Assembly (NCBI RefSeq): GCF_951230155.1 | Contig: NZ_CATNVD010000024.1 | Location: 1 to 60,814 of the forward strand | Source: Parablautia sp. Marseille-Q6255 | Lineage (GTDB): Bacteria > Bacillota > Clostridia > Lachnospirales > Lachnospiraceae | DNA: 60,814 nt | Direction: 5' to 3' | Part shown: positions 1 to 8,137 of the stretch, one piece after another | Layout: every line of letters starts with the position of its first letter | How positions within the stretch are numbered: the stretch's first letter is position 1 | Position numbers and translations under genes: made by a program | Notes under the pieces: generated by a model | What the model was told of the DNA's origin: nothing | What the model saw: only the letters and a program-made list of their open reading frames with translations | Database searches by the model: none

Positions 1-228
1 GGATGAGGTCAGCTTCCGCTGCGAGCGAAATGGAGCGAGAATGCGTTAGCAGCGTTGCCTGTATCCTGAACGGGCGTATGATAAATCATGTATGAAAAAA
101 TTTGCCAACGATTACTTGACAGTAACTCTGGAAAATGAAATGAAGATTTAGATTGCAATAATGGAGAAAAAATGGCATAATAAATAAAAAATGGAATGAT
201 TTTTTGCATAAAACTAGTTATTAGTGCT
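1..228 (+). promoter_or_regulatory. CRISPR leader of array 1
   Basis: Non-coding, AT-rich stretch directly upstream of the first repeat. Positions 152-193 are nearly identical to 2765-2805 in front of array 2 (both begin ATTGCAATAAT and run into GGCATAATAAATAAAAAAT). That conservation, plus degenerate repeats at the far end of each array, marks this as the leader and sets transcription left to right. The first about 50 bases read open in one frame and may be the tail of a gene cut by the window edge, but this is not secure. Confidence 0.7.
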
Positions 229-724
229 GTCGCTCCCTACGCGGGAGCGTGGATTGAAATAGGAGGCAAATGTATAAAAAGCTTTCTGAAATCGGTCGCT
301 CCCTACGCGGGAGCGTGGATTGAAATAGTATCTGCGACAGCGTGGAAAGCTGCAATTTTTAGTCGCTCCCTACGCGGGAGCGTGGATTGAAATATCCGAG
401 AATCCGTCGATCATATTTGATGCTTCGTCGCTCCCTACGCGGGAGCGTGGATTGAAATTCCATCAAAAAGCCACGAAAGAAACGTGCCGCCGGTCGCTCC
501 CTACGCGGGAGCGTGGATTGAAATTCCTGTCTCACTTTTTCGTACTCCTGCTGAGTGTCGTCGCTCCCTACGCGGGAGCGTGGATTGAAATTAAAAATGC
601 GTTTTCAGAATTGACATCGTGCCGCCGGTCGCTCCCTACGCGGGAGCGTGGATTGAAATTGCCATGAGATAAACCTCCTTTCAGTCTATTCCGTCGCTCC
701 CTCCGCGGGAGCGTGAATTATACG
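229..724 (+). CRISPR. CRISPR array 1, 8 repeats / 7 spacers
   Basis: The 32-nt repeat begins GTCGCTCCC and ends GTGGATTGAAAT, with a 7-bp stem (CGCTCCC/GGGAGCG) around a 5-nt loop. Repeats start at 229, 295, 362, 427, 493, 560, 628 and 693. Spacers are 33-36 nt. The repeat at 693 is degenerate at its 3' end (GTGAATTA replaces GTGGATTG) and marks the leader-distal end. The stem-loop and 32-nt length resemble type I-C repeats, while the 3' ATTGAAAT tag also suits type III handles. Spacer 1 (261-294) and spacer 7 (660-692) each contain an AGGAGG plus ATG translation-start signature, in opposite orientations. Confidence 0.98.
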
Positions 725-807
725 AAAGTAGCATGATAGCTAAATGCAATTGTGGGGGCGTACTTTGATTTATAGAGGTAAATACAAATTGGAGGAGGAA
801 ATCCTAT

Positions 808-1854
808 TTGAAAAAGAAAAAAAATGAAATAACCATCCGTTCCAGCGCGGCAGAATATCTGACTTATGTTGCTGCTGTTGGTAACCAGCAGGACAGCATT
901 GAGATGCGTTATGAGGACGAGAATATATGGCTCACACAGAAAATGATTGCTACACTGTATGATGTGGATGTCCGTACGGTTAGTGAGCATATTAAAAAAA
1001 TTTATTCTGATTCAGAGCTTGAGGAAGATTCAACTATCCGGAATTTCCGGATAGTTCAAACTGAAGGTTCCCGTCAGGTTACACGCGATACCAAGCATTA
1101 TAATCTTCAAATGATTATTGCGGTTGGATTCAAAGTAAACAATGAGCGAGCGATACAGTTTCGTAAATGGGCTAATGGTATTGTGAAGGCTTATACCATC
1201 AAAGGATGGGTTATGGATGATGAGCGCTTGAAAAACGGTGGTTCAGTACTCACAACGGAATACTTTGACCGTTTGCTTGAGCAGATTCGAGAAATCCGTT
1301 TGTCCGAGCGCAGGTTCTATCAGAAAATAACAGATATCTATGCTACGGCACTCGACTATGACCGTACCGCAAAAACAACGAAGCAGTTTTTTGCAAAGGT
1401 ACAGAACAAGATGCATTATGCGGTACATGGACATACGGCAGCGGAGCTGATTTATGAGCGTGCGAATGCAGATAAGTCACATATGGGACTGACCACATGG
1501 GCTGCGGCACCAGACGGCAAGATTGTAAAAAGCGATGTGAGCATTGCAAAAAATTATCTTTTAGAACAAGAAATGCGCTCTTTGGAACGCATTGTTTCGG
1601 CATATCTGGATTTGGCAGAAGATCGTGCGGAACGTCATATTCCAATGACGATGGAGGATTGGGTGAAGCGTTTAGATTTATTCCTGATGGCGGATGACAG
1701 AGAAATCTTGCAGGATGCGGGAAAAATCACAGCAGAGATTGCCAGGGCAAAAGCTGAGACCGAATTTGAAAAATATCGTGTTGTTCAGGACAGATTGTTT
1801 ATGTCCGATTTTGATAAGTACATGCTGGAATTAGAAGAGAATGCAAAGAAATAG
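808..1854 (+). CDS. RhuM-family protein
   Basis: A 348-residue protein resembling the RhuM virulence-protein family, whose biochemical role is unknown. The N-terminal part (about 40-140), with IWLTQKMIATLYDVDVRTVSEHI, looks like a DNA-binding or Bro/KilA-type fold. The C-terminal half is helical and charged. The start is TTG at 808, because GGAGGAGG at 791-798 lies 9 nt upstream and no better ATG exists. The gene sits alone between the two CRISPR arrays. RhuM genes are common in defence and restriction islands, so a defence-related role is plausible but not shown. Length matches the family and the frame is intact. Confidence 0.85.
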   Translation: MKKKKNEITIRSSAAEYLTYVAAVGNQQDSIEMRYEDENIWLTQKMIATLYDVDVRTVSEHIKKIYSDSELEEDSTIRNFRIVQTEGSRQVTRDTKHYNLQMIIAVGFKVNNERAIQFRKWANGIVKAYTIKGWVMDDERLKNGGSVLTTEYFDRLLEQIREIRLSERRFYQKITDIYATALDYDRTAKTTKQFFAKVQNKMHYAVHGHTAAELIYERANADKSHMGLTTWAAAPDGKIVKSDVSIAKNYLLEQEMRSLERIVSAYLDLAEDRAERHIPMTMEDWVKRLDLFLMADDREILQDAGKITAEIARAKAETEFEKYRVVQDRLFMSDFDKYMLELEENAKK

Positions 1855-2670
1855 AATAGTTATTTCTTGCTTTAAATGCTGATTTTTCAGTGTAATAAGA
1901 CTGCGTGGCTGGGAAGTAGAGTATCAGCTGGGCCTGAAAATAGGTGTTATTCTGTTCTCTGCATTGCAGACAGGAAAGGTAGAGCCGATGGCAACCTGGC
2001 AGGGTGAGGCAGCAGTGATATCTTTGTAAATACAAAGGAAATTGCAGACCTGTTTCAGTGTAAGACGACGTTCAGGTTGTGATACAGACAGCGGAATGTG
2101 TCGATATCTTCTTAACACAAAGAAAGTTGATATGCTTCCGCAAACAAAGATATTTTGATATCTTCAGATACTGTTTGGGTAGATCTCGGGTGATTGACAT
2201 CAATCACAGACTAGAAAGTTACGAGGAGATTGTTGATCTGATTTTCAAGATGATGCTATATATTATCAGAGAAAAGTATGAGTATGAAAAATACTGTATT
2301 GAAAGCAGCCTCTCTTTAAATGGCATAGATTCTACAGAAATAGAGGATTGTTGAGCATAAGAATTATGATAAGGTAATCTATGAAAACTTCAGCTTCCAA
2401 CTATTTTCCAGTAGCTTTTTGGAGAAAATGGGAAGGCAAATTACCTTGAAAGTATGAGAGTATTTAGCTTTTGCAAGAAAGGTAAAACACAGCACTGAGA
2501 GAATAGCATTTGTAGGATTGCTTTATGTATGCTATGAAATTCTAAGCAGAAGGAGCACACTGATCGATGTTCTATCGATGAGGAAAATTTATCATAAGGA
2601 ATTGTCTAATTGACTCCTAAGAGATAATATAATGACTTTCTCGGGACAGACAGGTTTAATGAAAATGCCA
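1855..2670. other. Decayed intergenic stretch with no recognisable gene
   Basis: About 0.8 kb between the RhuM gene and the array 2 leader. Only short open frames occur. The longest on the plus strand (2079-2354, 91 codons) has no clear Shine-Dalgarno site or family resemblance. Short phrases such as KEIADLFQ near 2030-2055 look like fragments of coding sequence interrupted by stops. The most economical reading is gene remnants, possibly of lost CRISPR or mobile genes, but nothing can be identified with confidence. Confidence 0.5.
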
Positions 2671-2840
2671 GGTGCGAATGGGTAGTAAACAGAAATTTCC
2701 TGGGAGATTCGCACCGAAAAACAACTCATATTTTGTGGAAAATGTGAAAATGATTGAAATTAGAATTGCAATAATAGAGAAAAAAAGGCATAATAAATAA
2801 AAAATAATTGATTCCAAAAGAAAAATTAGCTAATAATGCT
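2671..2840 (+). promoter_or_regulatory. CRISPR leader of array 2 with inverted repeat
   Basis: AT-rich region before the first repeat of array 2. It carries the leader core shared with array 1 (2765-2805). Unlike array 1, it also has a 9-bp inverted repeat, GGTGCGAAT at 2671-2679 and ATTCGCACC at 2707-2715, separated by 27 nt. Elements of this kind are, to my recollection, common between cas2 and the array in type I-C loci; that comparison is from memory and was not tested. Confidence 0.65.
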
Positions 2841-3604
2841 GTCGCTCCCTACGCGGGAGCGTGGATTGAAATTCTCAATGTCCTACCTCCGTTAAATATC
2901 AATTTCGTCGCTCCCTACGCGGGAGCGTGGATTGAAATTCCTCATCCTCACTACTGCTTTCGGTATTTCTCGTCGCTCCCTACGCGGGAGCGTGGATTGA
3001 AATAGATCAAAGTAGATGTGTGGGATGTGACAGGCATTGTCGCTCCCTACGCGGGAGCGTGGATTGAAATCTGTGCAGTGCGATGTATTTACCGTTCCAC
3101 CGGCGGGTCGCTCCCTACGCGGGAGCGTGGATTGAAATTTTTGGTAGGATCGCTGTCCATGTTGTAAGCGAATAGTCGCTCCCTACGCGGGAGCGTGGAT
3201 TGAAATTTCTATTTTTTCCATGTGTTTTCCCCTCTCTTTCGTCGCTCCCTACGCGGGAGCGTGGATTGAAATCAGTATATCGATTTGACTGCCTTAAAGC
3301 CGCTCTCGTCGCTCCCTACGCGGGAGCGTGGATTGAAATTTGATCTTGCGTCCTTCCGGCGGCACCTCGTCCAGTCGCTCCCTACGCGGGAGCGTGGATT
3401 GAAATTCGATTCTGACATGCGGTATTAAAAACAGGTTTTGTCGCTCCCTACGCGGGAGCGTGGATTGAAATTAAAAATCTGCATAAAATTCCCATTGCCT
3501 GATCTGGTCGCTCCCTACGCGGGAGCGTGGATTGAAATATGGAAGCTAAAAGATTTTTTACTTGATCGTAGTGTCGCTCCCTACGCGGGAGTATGGAGTG
3601 AAAT
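2841..3604 (+). CRISPR. CRISPR array 2, 12 repeats / 11 spacers
   Basis: Same 32-nt repeat as array 1. Repeats start at 2841, 2907, 2972, 3039, 3107, 3175, 3241, 3308, 3374, 3440, 3507 and 3573. Spacers are 33-36 nt. The last repeat has three substitutions (GTATGGAGTG in place of GCGTGGATTG), marking the leader-distal end about 100 nt before the cas operon. Spacer 6 (3207-3240) is the reverse complement of a translation start (GAGAGGGG, then ATG GAA AAA). No spacer was seen to match another part of this window. Confidence 0.98.
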
Positions 3605-3706
3605 TCAAGAGAGACATCCGCGTAGATTTGGTCATAATGCGATTTTGAGTGATTGAAGAAAGACAAAGAAAGAGAGAATGGGGGGATTTTGGCAGAGGGC
3701 AGTGTA

Positions 3707-3751
3707 ATGATTGCAGATATTAGAAACAGTGAGTTTGAAGAATTTGAGTAA
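3707..3751 (+). CDS. Possible 14-codon leader peptide before cas6
   Basis: A short frame, MIADIRNSEFEEFE, with AGAGGG at 3694-3699 at a good distance from its ATG. Its TAA overlaps the cas6 ATG in the arrangement TAATG, which would couple the two translationally. The same frame stays open upstream to a TTG at 3653, so it could instead be the tail of a longer decayed protein. No family is recognised. It may be a coupling leader or chance. Confidence 0.3.
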   Translation: MIADIRNSEFEEFE

Positions 3752-4650
3752 TGGGTATGTTTATGAATGAACGAGAGTTGTTTGAAGTTACGTATTTACA
3801 ACTGTGCATTTCTTTACAGGCACAGGAAAGTGCAAGGCTGCCAAAGCACCTGGGTTCTGCATTGAGAGGAGTTTTAGGGCAGGTATTGTATAGGACAGAT
3901 CGAAAACTTTATGAATTTTTGTATGAGAACGGGAAAGAATGCAAAGATCAGCAGGATATTGTAAAGCCGTATGTAATAATTCCGCCAGCAGTTTGTGGAA
4001 CAGAATTAGTAGTGCAAAAAGGAGAGGAGTTGAAGTTTGAGATTTTACTTTTTGGAAAAGGAGTGAAATGTGCGGCCTCATTGATAGATTCTTTGCAGAA
4101 AATGAAGCGGTTGGTAATAGGAGCACAGAGGTATCCGTTTTATTTATTGAGGATTATTGATACTTTGGAACAAAGAATACTTTGGCAGGAGGACAGAGAT
4201 TTTATACGGGCGATATGTACGAAGAAATTGTTGCACTTGAAATTGGAAGGTGTGACGGGAGCAGTTGTGCAACTGCAAACCCCACTTCGGATTAGAAGGG
4301 GCGGAAAGTTGCTAACACATATTTCATTTGAGACGCTGATTCGAAATATTACGAAACGAATTGTAATGCTGGTAGAGCGATATGGCGGATGGGTGGATTA
4401 TGAAGAGGTCAAAAATATTCAGATTCTTGCAGCGAAGGTGCAGACAGTAAAAGAAGAGGTGAAAGTAGAGTTTTTGGAACGATATTCTAATCGTTTGCAT
4501 GGGAAAATGGACTTTAGCGGGCTGATTGGAGAACTGGAATATGCCGGAGATCTGACTCCGTTTGTTCCATGGCTGGCAGCGGCGCAGGTGCTGCATATTG
4601 GACGAAATACGACATTTGGAATGGGAAAGGTTCAAGTATATTTTATATAA
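3751..4650 (+). CDS. cas6: CRISPR endoribonuclease Cas6
   Basis: A 299-residue RAMP-fold ribonuclease predicted to cut pre-crRNA within the repeat and leave an 8-nt 5' handle (here ATTGAAAT). The diagnostic feature is the C-terminal glycine-rich loop HIGRNTTFGMGK at residues 282-293, typical of pfam10040-type Cas6. RIRRGGKLLTHISF in the middle matches the conserved RAMP core. It is the first full-length gene of the cas operon and starts about 150 nt after array 2. The ATG at 3751 is used here; ATGs at 3757 and 3763 are alternatives. Type I-C systems normally process crRNA with Cas5, so a Cas6 beside I-C-like repeats is notable. Confidence 0.9.
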   Translation: MGMFMNERELFEVTYLQLCISLQAQESARLPKHLGSALRGVLGQVLYRTDRKLYEFLYENGKECKDQQDIVKPYVIIPPAVCGTELVVQKGEELKFEILLFGKGVKCAASLIDSLQKMKRLVIGAQRYPFYLLRIIDTLEQRILWQEDRDFIRAICTKKLLHLKLEGVTGAVVQLQTPLRIRRGGKLLTHISFETLIRNITKRIVMLVERYGGWVDYEEVKNIQILAAKVQTVKEEVKVEFLERYSNRLHGKMDFSGLIGELEYAGDLTPFVPWLAAAQVLHIGRNTTFGMGKVQVYFI

Positions 4651-4652
4651 TA

Positions 4653-5495
4653 ATGAAAAACAGGGGGATAAAAGGAGTGGATTTAGAGACGATTAAAAAA
4701 ATTAAAGAGAATTATAAGCGAATGGAAGAGGATTATGTTAAACAGTTGTTTTTTTCAGTGCCTCATGGAAGCACAATTGGACGTTACAGGGAGCAGATTT
4801 GGGGAAAGATGTTTGAGGCAATTGTGCCTAAAAAGTTTGTAATAGAACAATCCGTTTTTATTATTGATTCTGCCGGAAATGTATCAAATGAGGTTGATCT
4901 GGCTATTTTTGATGAGATGTATACGCCGTATGTTTTTCGATATGGTCAAATTAAATTTATTCCGATTGAAGCGGTGGCAGCAGTTGTAGAATGTAAAAGT
5001 ACGTCTATGGACAAAGATTTGTTGAAAAAGTGGGTAGAAAGGATAAAGAGCCTGGAGACTTCTGCGCAATCAGTTGCTCGGACTGCTGCCGGGGTTATAT
5101 GTGGGTCGGCACCAACACAGACTGCGACTCGACCTTTACGTATTTTATGCTGTTTAAATGAAGAATATAAGGATCTGCAGGAAGTAGTCGACTTTGACGT
5201 GACGATAAGAGCAGGAGAAGAAAGATTAAAAATTGAATGGTCTTCAAAAAGAAAAAGTTTGTATGATTGGTATCAGGCTCTAAATCATGTGAAAGGAGAA
5301 AAACAAAGTCCGAAGCCTGCGTCTGAGGTAGCAGAACAAAATCTGGATAGTTATGAAGTGCAGCTTAATGGAGAGAAGTTATCCTTAATGACCTTCAATT
5401 TTCAATTTAATCAAATTCTGATGCTGATTAATAATCCAATGCTATTTCCGCATCTCGCATATGCCAAGTTATTTAACAAAGAGGGGGAGTCATAA
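4653..5495 (+). CDS. DUF6602-like protein, probable PD-(D/E)XK nuclease, in type III operon
   Basis: A 280-residue protein whose N-terminal half resembles DUF6602. Visible residues fit a PD-(D/E)XK nuclease core: HGSTIGRYREQIW (Glu47), NEVDLAIFD (Asp82), IPIEAVAAVVECK (Glu113 and Lys115). The C-terminal half (about 150-280) is unassigned. It starts 2 nt after the cas6 stop and ends 1 nt before the cas10 start, so it is a true operon member. The start is uncertain: ATG 4653 lacks a clear Shine-Dalgarno site, and GTG 4677 lies directly after AAAGGAG. No CARF or other ligand-sensing domain is seen. Because the adjacent Cas10 lacks an HD nuclease, this protein could supply DNA cleavage in trans; that is inference. 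Confidence 0.7.
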   Translation: MKNRGIKGVDLETIKKIKENYKRMEEDYVKQLFFSVPHGSTIGRYREQIWGKMFEAIVPKKFVIEQSVFIIDSAGNVSNEVDLAIFDEMYTPYVFRYGQIKFIPIEAVAAVVECKSTSMDKDLLKKWVERIKSLETSAQSVARTAAGVICGSAPTQTATRPLRILCCLNEEYKDLQEVVDFDVTIRAGEERLKIEWSSKRKSLYDWYQALNHVKGEKQSPKPASEVAEQNLDSYEVQLNGEKLSLMTFNFQFNQILMLINNPMLFPHLAYAKLFNKEGES

Positions 5496-5496
5496 C

Positions 5497-7479
5497 GTGA
5501 AGGAACAAATTGCTGCATTATCTGTAGAAAAGGTACAAACGTTTTTGACAGAAGTTATCCGTTCCCATGTTCAAGAAAAACAGACGGAAGATGCCACTTT
5601 AAAAGGAATTGTAAATTCTTCTAATCAGATTTCAAAGGACTTTTTTGAGTCGATTGAAAAGCAATTTTCTGGTGTTGAGAAAAAAGTGCTGTTAAAGTGT
5701 TCAGGGGTATATATTTTTAAATGTTATTTGCCGGGAAATGAGCTGGAAGACAGATTAAATGAGCTGTTTCGAGAATATTACATAGCATCTCAGGGACAAA
5801 AATTACTTCGATGGTATTGTTTTCCTTCCGAAGAGATGGATGACCTCAGTGCGGTTAAGAAAGCCAAAGAAGCTTTGAAACAAGCGAAAAATTGGGGATA
5901 TATCATAGAAAAAAATCAGGATCTTCTGTTTAAATGTAATCAAATACAGGAACAGGAAGAGAAAACATATGAAAAGCAATTGTCGGATGAATTTTCTGAA
6001 GATATAAATGCATTGAGGCCGGAGAAAAATGCAGAAAGAAAAAGATTTCGGATCGCTGTGATCAAAGCGGATCTGGATGGAATGGGAGCAATGTTTCAGG
6101 GAATTAGCGAGTATGAGAAGTATCAGGCGGTCAGTAAAATTCTCTATGAACAAGTTTCTTTAGACGGACTTTATAAAGCAGCGCATAAGTGTAAGCAAAA
6201 GAGGAAGACGGGATGGCTTTTTCCATTCTATATTGCAGGAGATGATATTTTCTTTGCTGTAGCAGTAGAGGACTTAATCTTGGGAATTGATGTATGCAGC
6301 AATCTGTTGTATATGATTAATCAAAAATTGCAGGAAAACAATATTTTAATAAAGTTAAGTTTGAGTATTGGAGTGGCAATTACATTTAATAAAGAGCCGA
6401 TTCGTTATTATATGCAAATGGTGGAAGAGCAGTTAAAGATTGCAAAATCAAAAAAGCTTTCCACACAGTGTGAAAACCCGGCGATAATGAAAATTTGTAT
6501 TGGCAATCTGGTATTTATTAGTGGGGCTGAACAGAACAGGGAGTTTACTCAAAAGCAAGCACTTCCTGAGTGGAAAGAGTTTTTGGAGGATCTGCAGCTT
6601 TTGAATGAGATAAGAAGTGATAAGGGAAAATGCAGTGAATTACTCGGAAAGACAAATTACTTTTATACGTTGTTGGAAGATATTTCAAATGAGAAGGTGC
6701 GTGAGAACGATATAGCCTATATTAATCATGTTTTGTACCATTTGCTGCCGGATTATTTTGAATCTTCTGATAAGCATCTTAAAGAAATGGAGACTTGCCT
6801 GAATTATAACTTGATAAAACAGTTATATCAAGAAAATGAACTTAGAATTGATAAAAGGAAAAAGCAGGATTTTGAAAAATATTTGCAGCTGATGATTTTG
6901 TTTAGTGATGTGCGTTTTCGTATTTTCAAAAGAAATAAGCAGCGAGAGTGGAGTCAAAATAAAGATAATTTATATAAATATTTGTTCAAGCAACCGAGAA
7001 CTTATTTGTATCAGAAGTGTTTGCAGGAAAAAGAAGCGGAGCTGACAGAGATTTTTGTAAGGGACGCATCGGCAGAAACGAAACCAAAATATTCCTGTCT
7101 TATCCTGGAAACGACGATGTTTTACCGCTTGAGAGAAGTGGAATCTATACCAATAGAAAAAGCGGCGAATATGATAGAGCTGCGTAATTCATTCAAGGAA
7201 AATGAGAACCAAAGAGCAGACGAAAAGGAAAAAGGAGATAAAAAGTCTTCAAAGAGATTGTATTTTGAAAAAGAAAAATTTAAGGATATTGCAAATAAAG
7301 ACAATTGGACGCCTGAATTTGTAGATTCTTTGATGCTATTCTATCGTTATAATGAACTGTCTAGAAAAACAGAGAAACAAAACAAGCACAAAGGGGAATG
7401 CCAAAATGAGAAATGCAATAAAAATAAGGGTAAAAGCACTGGCAAATCTGTTTATAGGAGGCAATCCAAGACCGTTTGA
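5497..7479 (+). CDS. Cas10/Csm1-like large subunit lacking an HD domain
   Basis: A 660-residue Cas10 homologue, the large subunit of type III effectors that makes cyclic oligoadenylates on target RNA binding. The first about 175 residues resemble a Palm-1 region (ALSVEKVQTF near the start), with no His-Asp pair typical of the HD nuclease. Palm-2 follows, with KADLDGMG at 190-197 and the cyclase-type motif AGDD at 247-250, where GGDD is usual. No CxxC zinc finger is seen between the palms. Residues about 330-660 are a long helical, charged tail that might carry a small-subunit-like function. The GTG at 5497 is chosen because GAGGGGGAG lies at 5481-5489. The last 74 nt overlap the csm3-like gene. 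Confidence 0.85.
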   Translation: MKEQIAALSVEKVQTFLTEVIRSHVQEKQTEDATLKGIVNSSNQISKDFFESIEKQFSGVEKKVLLKCSGVYIFKCYLPGNELEDRLNELFREYYIASQGQKLLRWYCFPSEEMDDLSAVKKAKEALKQAKNWGYIIEKNQDLLFKCNQIQEQEEKTYEKQLSDEFSEDINALRPEKNAERKRFRIAVIKADLDGMGAMFQGISEYEKYQAVSKILYEQVSLDGLYKAAHKCKQKRKTGWLFPFYIAGDDIFFAVAVEDLILGIDVCSNLLYMINQKLQENNILIKLSLSIGVAITFNKEPIRYYMQMVEEQLKIAKSKKLSTQCENPAIMKICIGNLVFISGAEQNREFTQKQALPEWKEFLEDLQLLNEIRSDKGKCSELLGKTNYFYTLLEDISNEKVRENDIAYINHVLYHLLPDYFESSDKHLKEMETCLNYNLIKQLYQENELRIDKRKKQDFEKYLQLMILFSDVRFRIFKRNKQREWSQNKDNLYKYLFKQPRTYLYQKCLQEKEAELTEIFVRDASAETKPKYSCLILETTMFYRLREVESIPIEKAANMIELRNSFKENENQRADEKEKGDKKSSKRLYFEKEKFKDIANKDNWTPEFVDSLMLFYRYNELSRKTEKQNKHKGECQNEKCNKNKGKSTGKSVYRRQSKTV

Positions 7480-8137
7480 AATAGGAGGGATTGATCAGTG
7501 GACGGCGGTAGATGAGGAGGGATTTCCATGTATTCCTGCATCATCATTGAAAGGTGCACTGCGTGCCATTGTACAAGCAGATACAAGTGAAGATCGAAAA
7601 GAAATTGCTCAGTGGTATCGGGAAATGTTGGAAGGGGAAAAGAGGGAGACGCAAAAATGGCTGGGAAAGCTATGCGCAGAAAACAGGCAGGGAGATTACA
7701 AAGAAGAGCTGGAGCGAATTGAAAAACGCTACACAGAAGCAATAAATCAGGCATCGGCATGTTATCTTTTCGGAATTCGGGAGTTTAATAATACACCGAA
7801 ACTATTATTTAATGATTTGAGACTGCGGGAAGAGTACCGTGACTTGCAGAAATGTTTTTCGATTGATGCAAAGACATCAATTGAATATACCGAAAAGAGT
7901 CCAAAGTCTAATCCGAGAACTTACAAAGCAGTCAGAAAAGGGATGGAGTTTGAAGGTGAGATAGAACTGCATCATTTTGATGAAGAGATAGGTGAAAAAT
8001 GTAAACAATATTTGATTCAAAATTTGGAAAAATTTAATGATGGTATTTATCGGCTTGGCGGTTCGAAGAGCCGTGGTTATGGAAAAATCCATGTATCAAT
8101 TTTAGAAGATGGGAGAGAGGGCAGTGAAAAATTATAA
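7406..8137 (+). CDS. csm3: Csm3-like RAMP backbone protein (Cas7 group)
   Basis: A 243-residue Cas7-type protein predicted to polymerise along the crRNA and cut target RNA at 6-nt intervals. IGGID (Asp30) aligns by eye with the catalytic Asp33 region of Csm3, followed by the RAMP motif IPASSLKG (43-50). The C-terminus has the glycine-rich GGSKSRGYGKI. The ATG at 7406 is preferred because AAGGGG lies at 7391-7396 and the upstream extension is lysine-rich, without RAMP features. The 74-nt overlap with cas10 implies tight translational coupling. Confidence 0.85.
   Translation: MRNAIKIRVKALANLFIGGNPRPFEIGGIDQWTAVDEEGFPCIPASSLKGALRAIVQADTSEDRKEIAQWYREMLEGEKRETQKWLGKLCAENRQGDYKEELERIEKRYTEAINQASACYLFGIREFNNTPKLLFNDLRLREEYRDLQKCFSIDAKTSIEYTEKSPKSNPRTYKAVRKGMEFEGEIELHHFDEEIGEKCKQYLIQNLEKFNDGIYRLGGSKSRGYGKIHVSILEDGREGSEKL

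Noticed and set aside
92-151. A 19-codon frame, MKKFANDYLTVTLENEMKI, in the array 1 leader
   Set aside because: No ribosome site and no counterpart in the otherwise similar array 2 leader.
196-667. Open frames through CRISPR array 1 giving repeated VAPYAGAWIEI or SLPTRERGLK peptides
   Set aside because: They are translations of the CRISPR repeats and not genes. The same holds for 2808-3005 and 3438-3666 in array 2.
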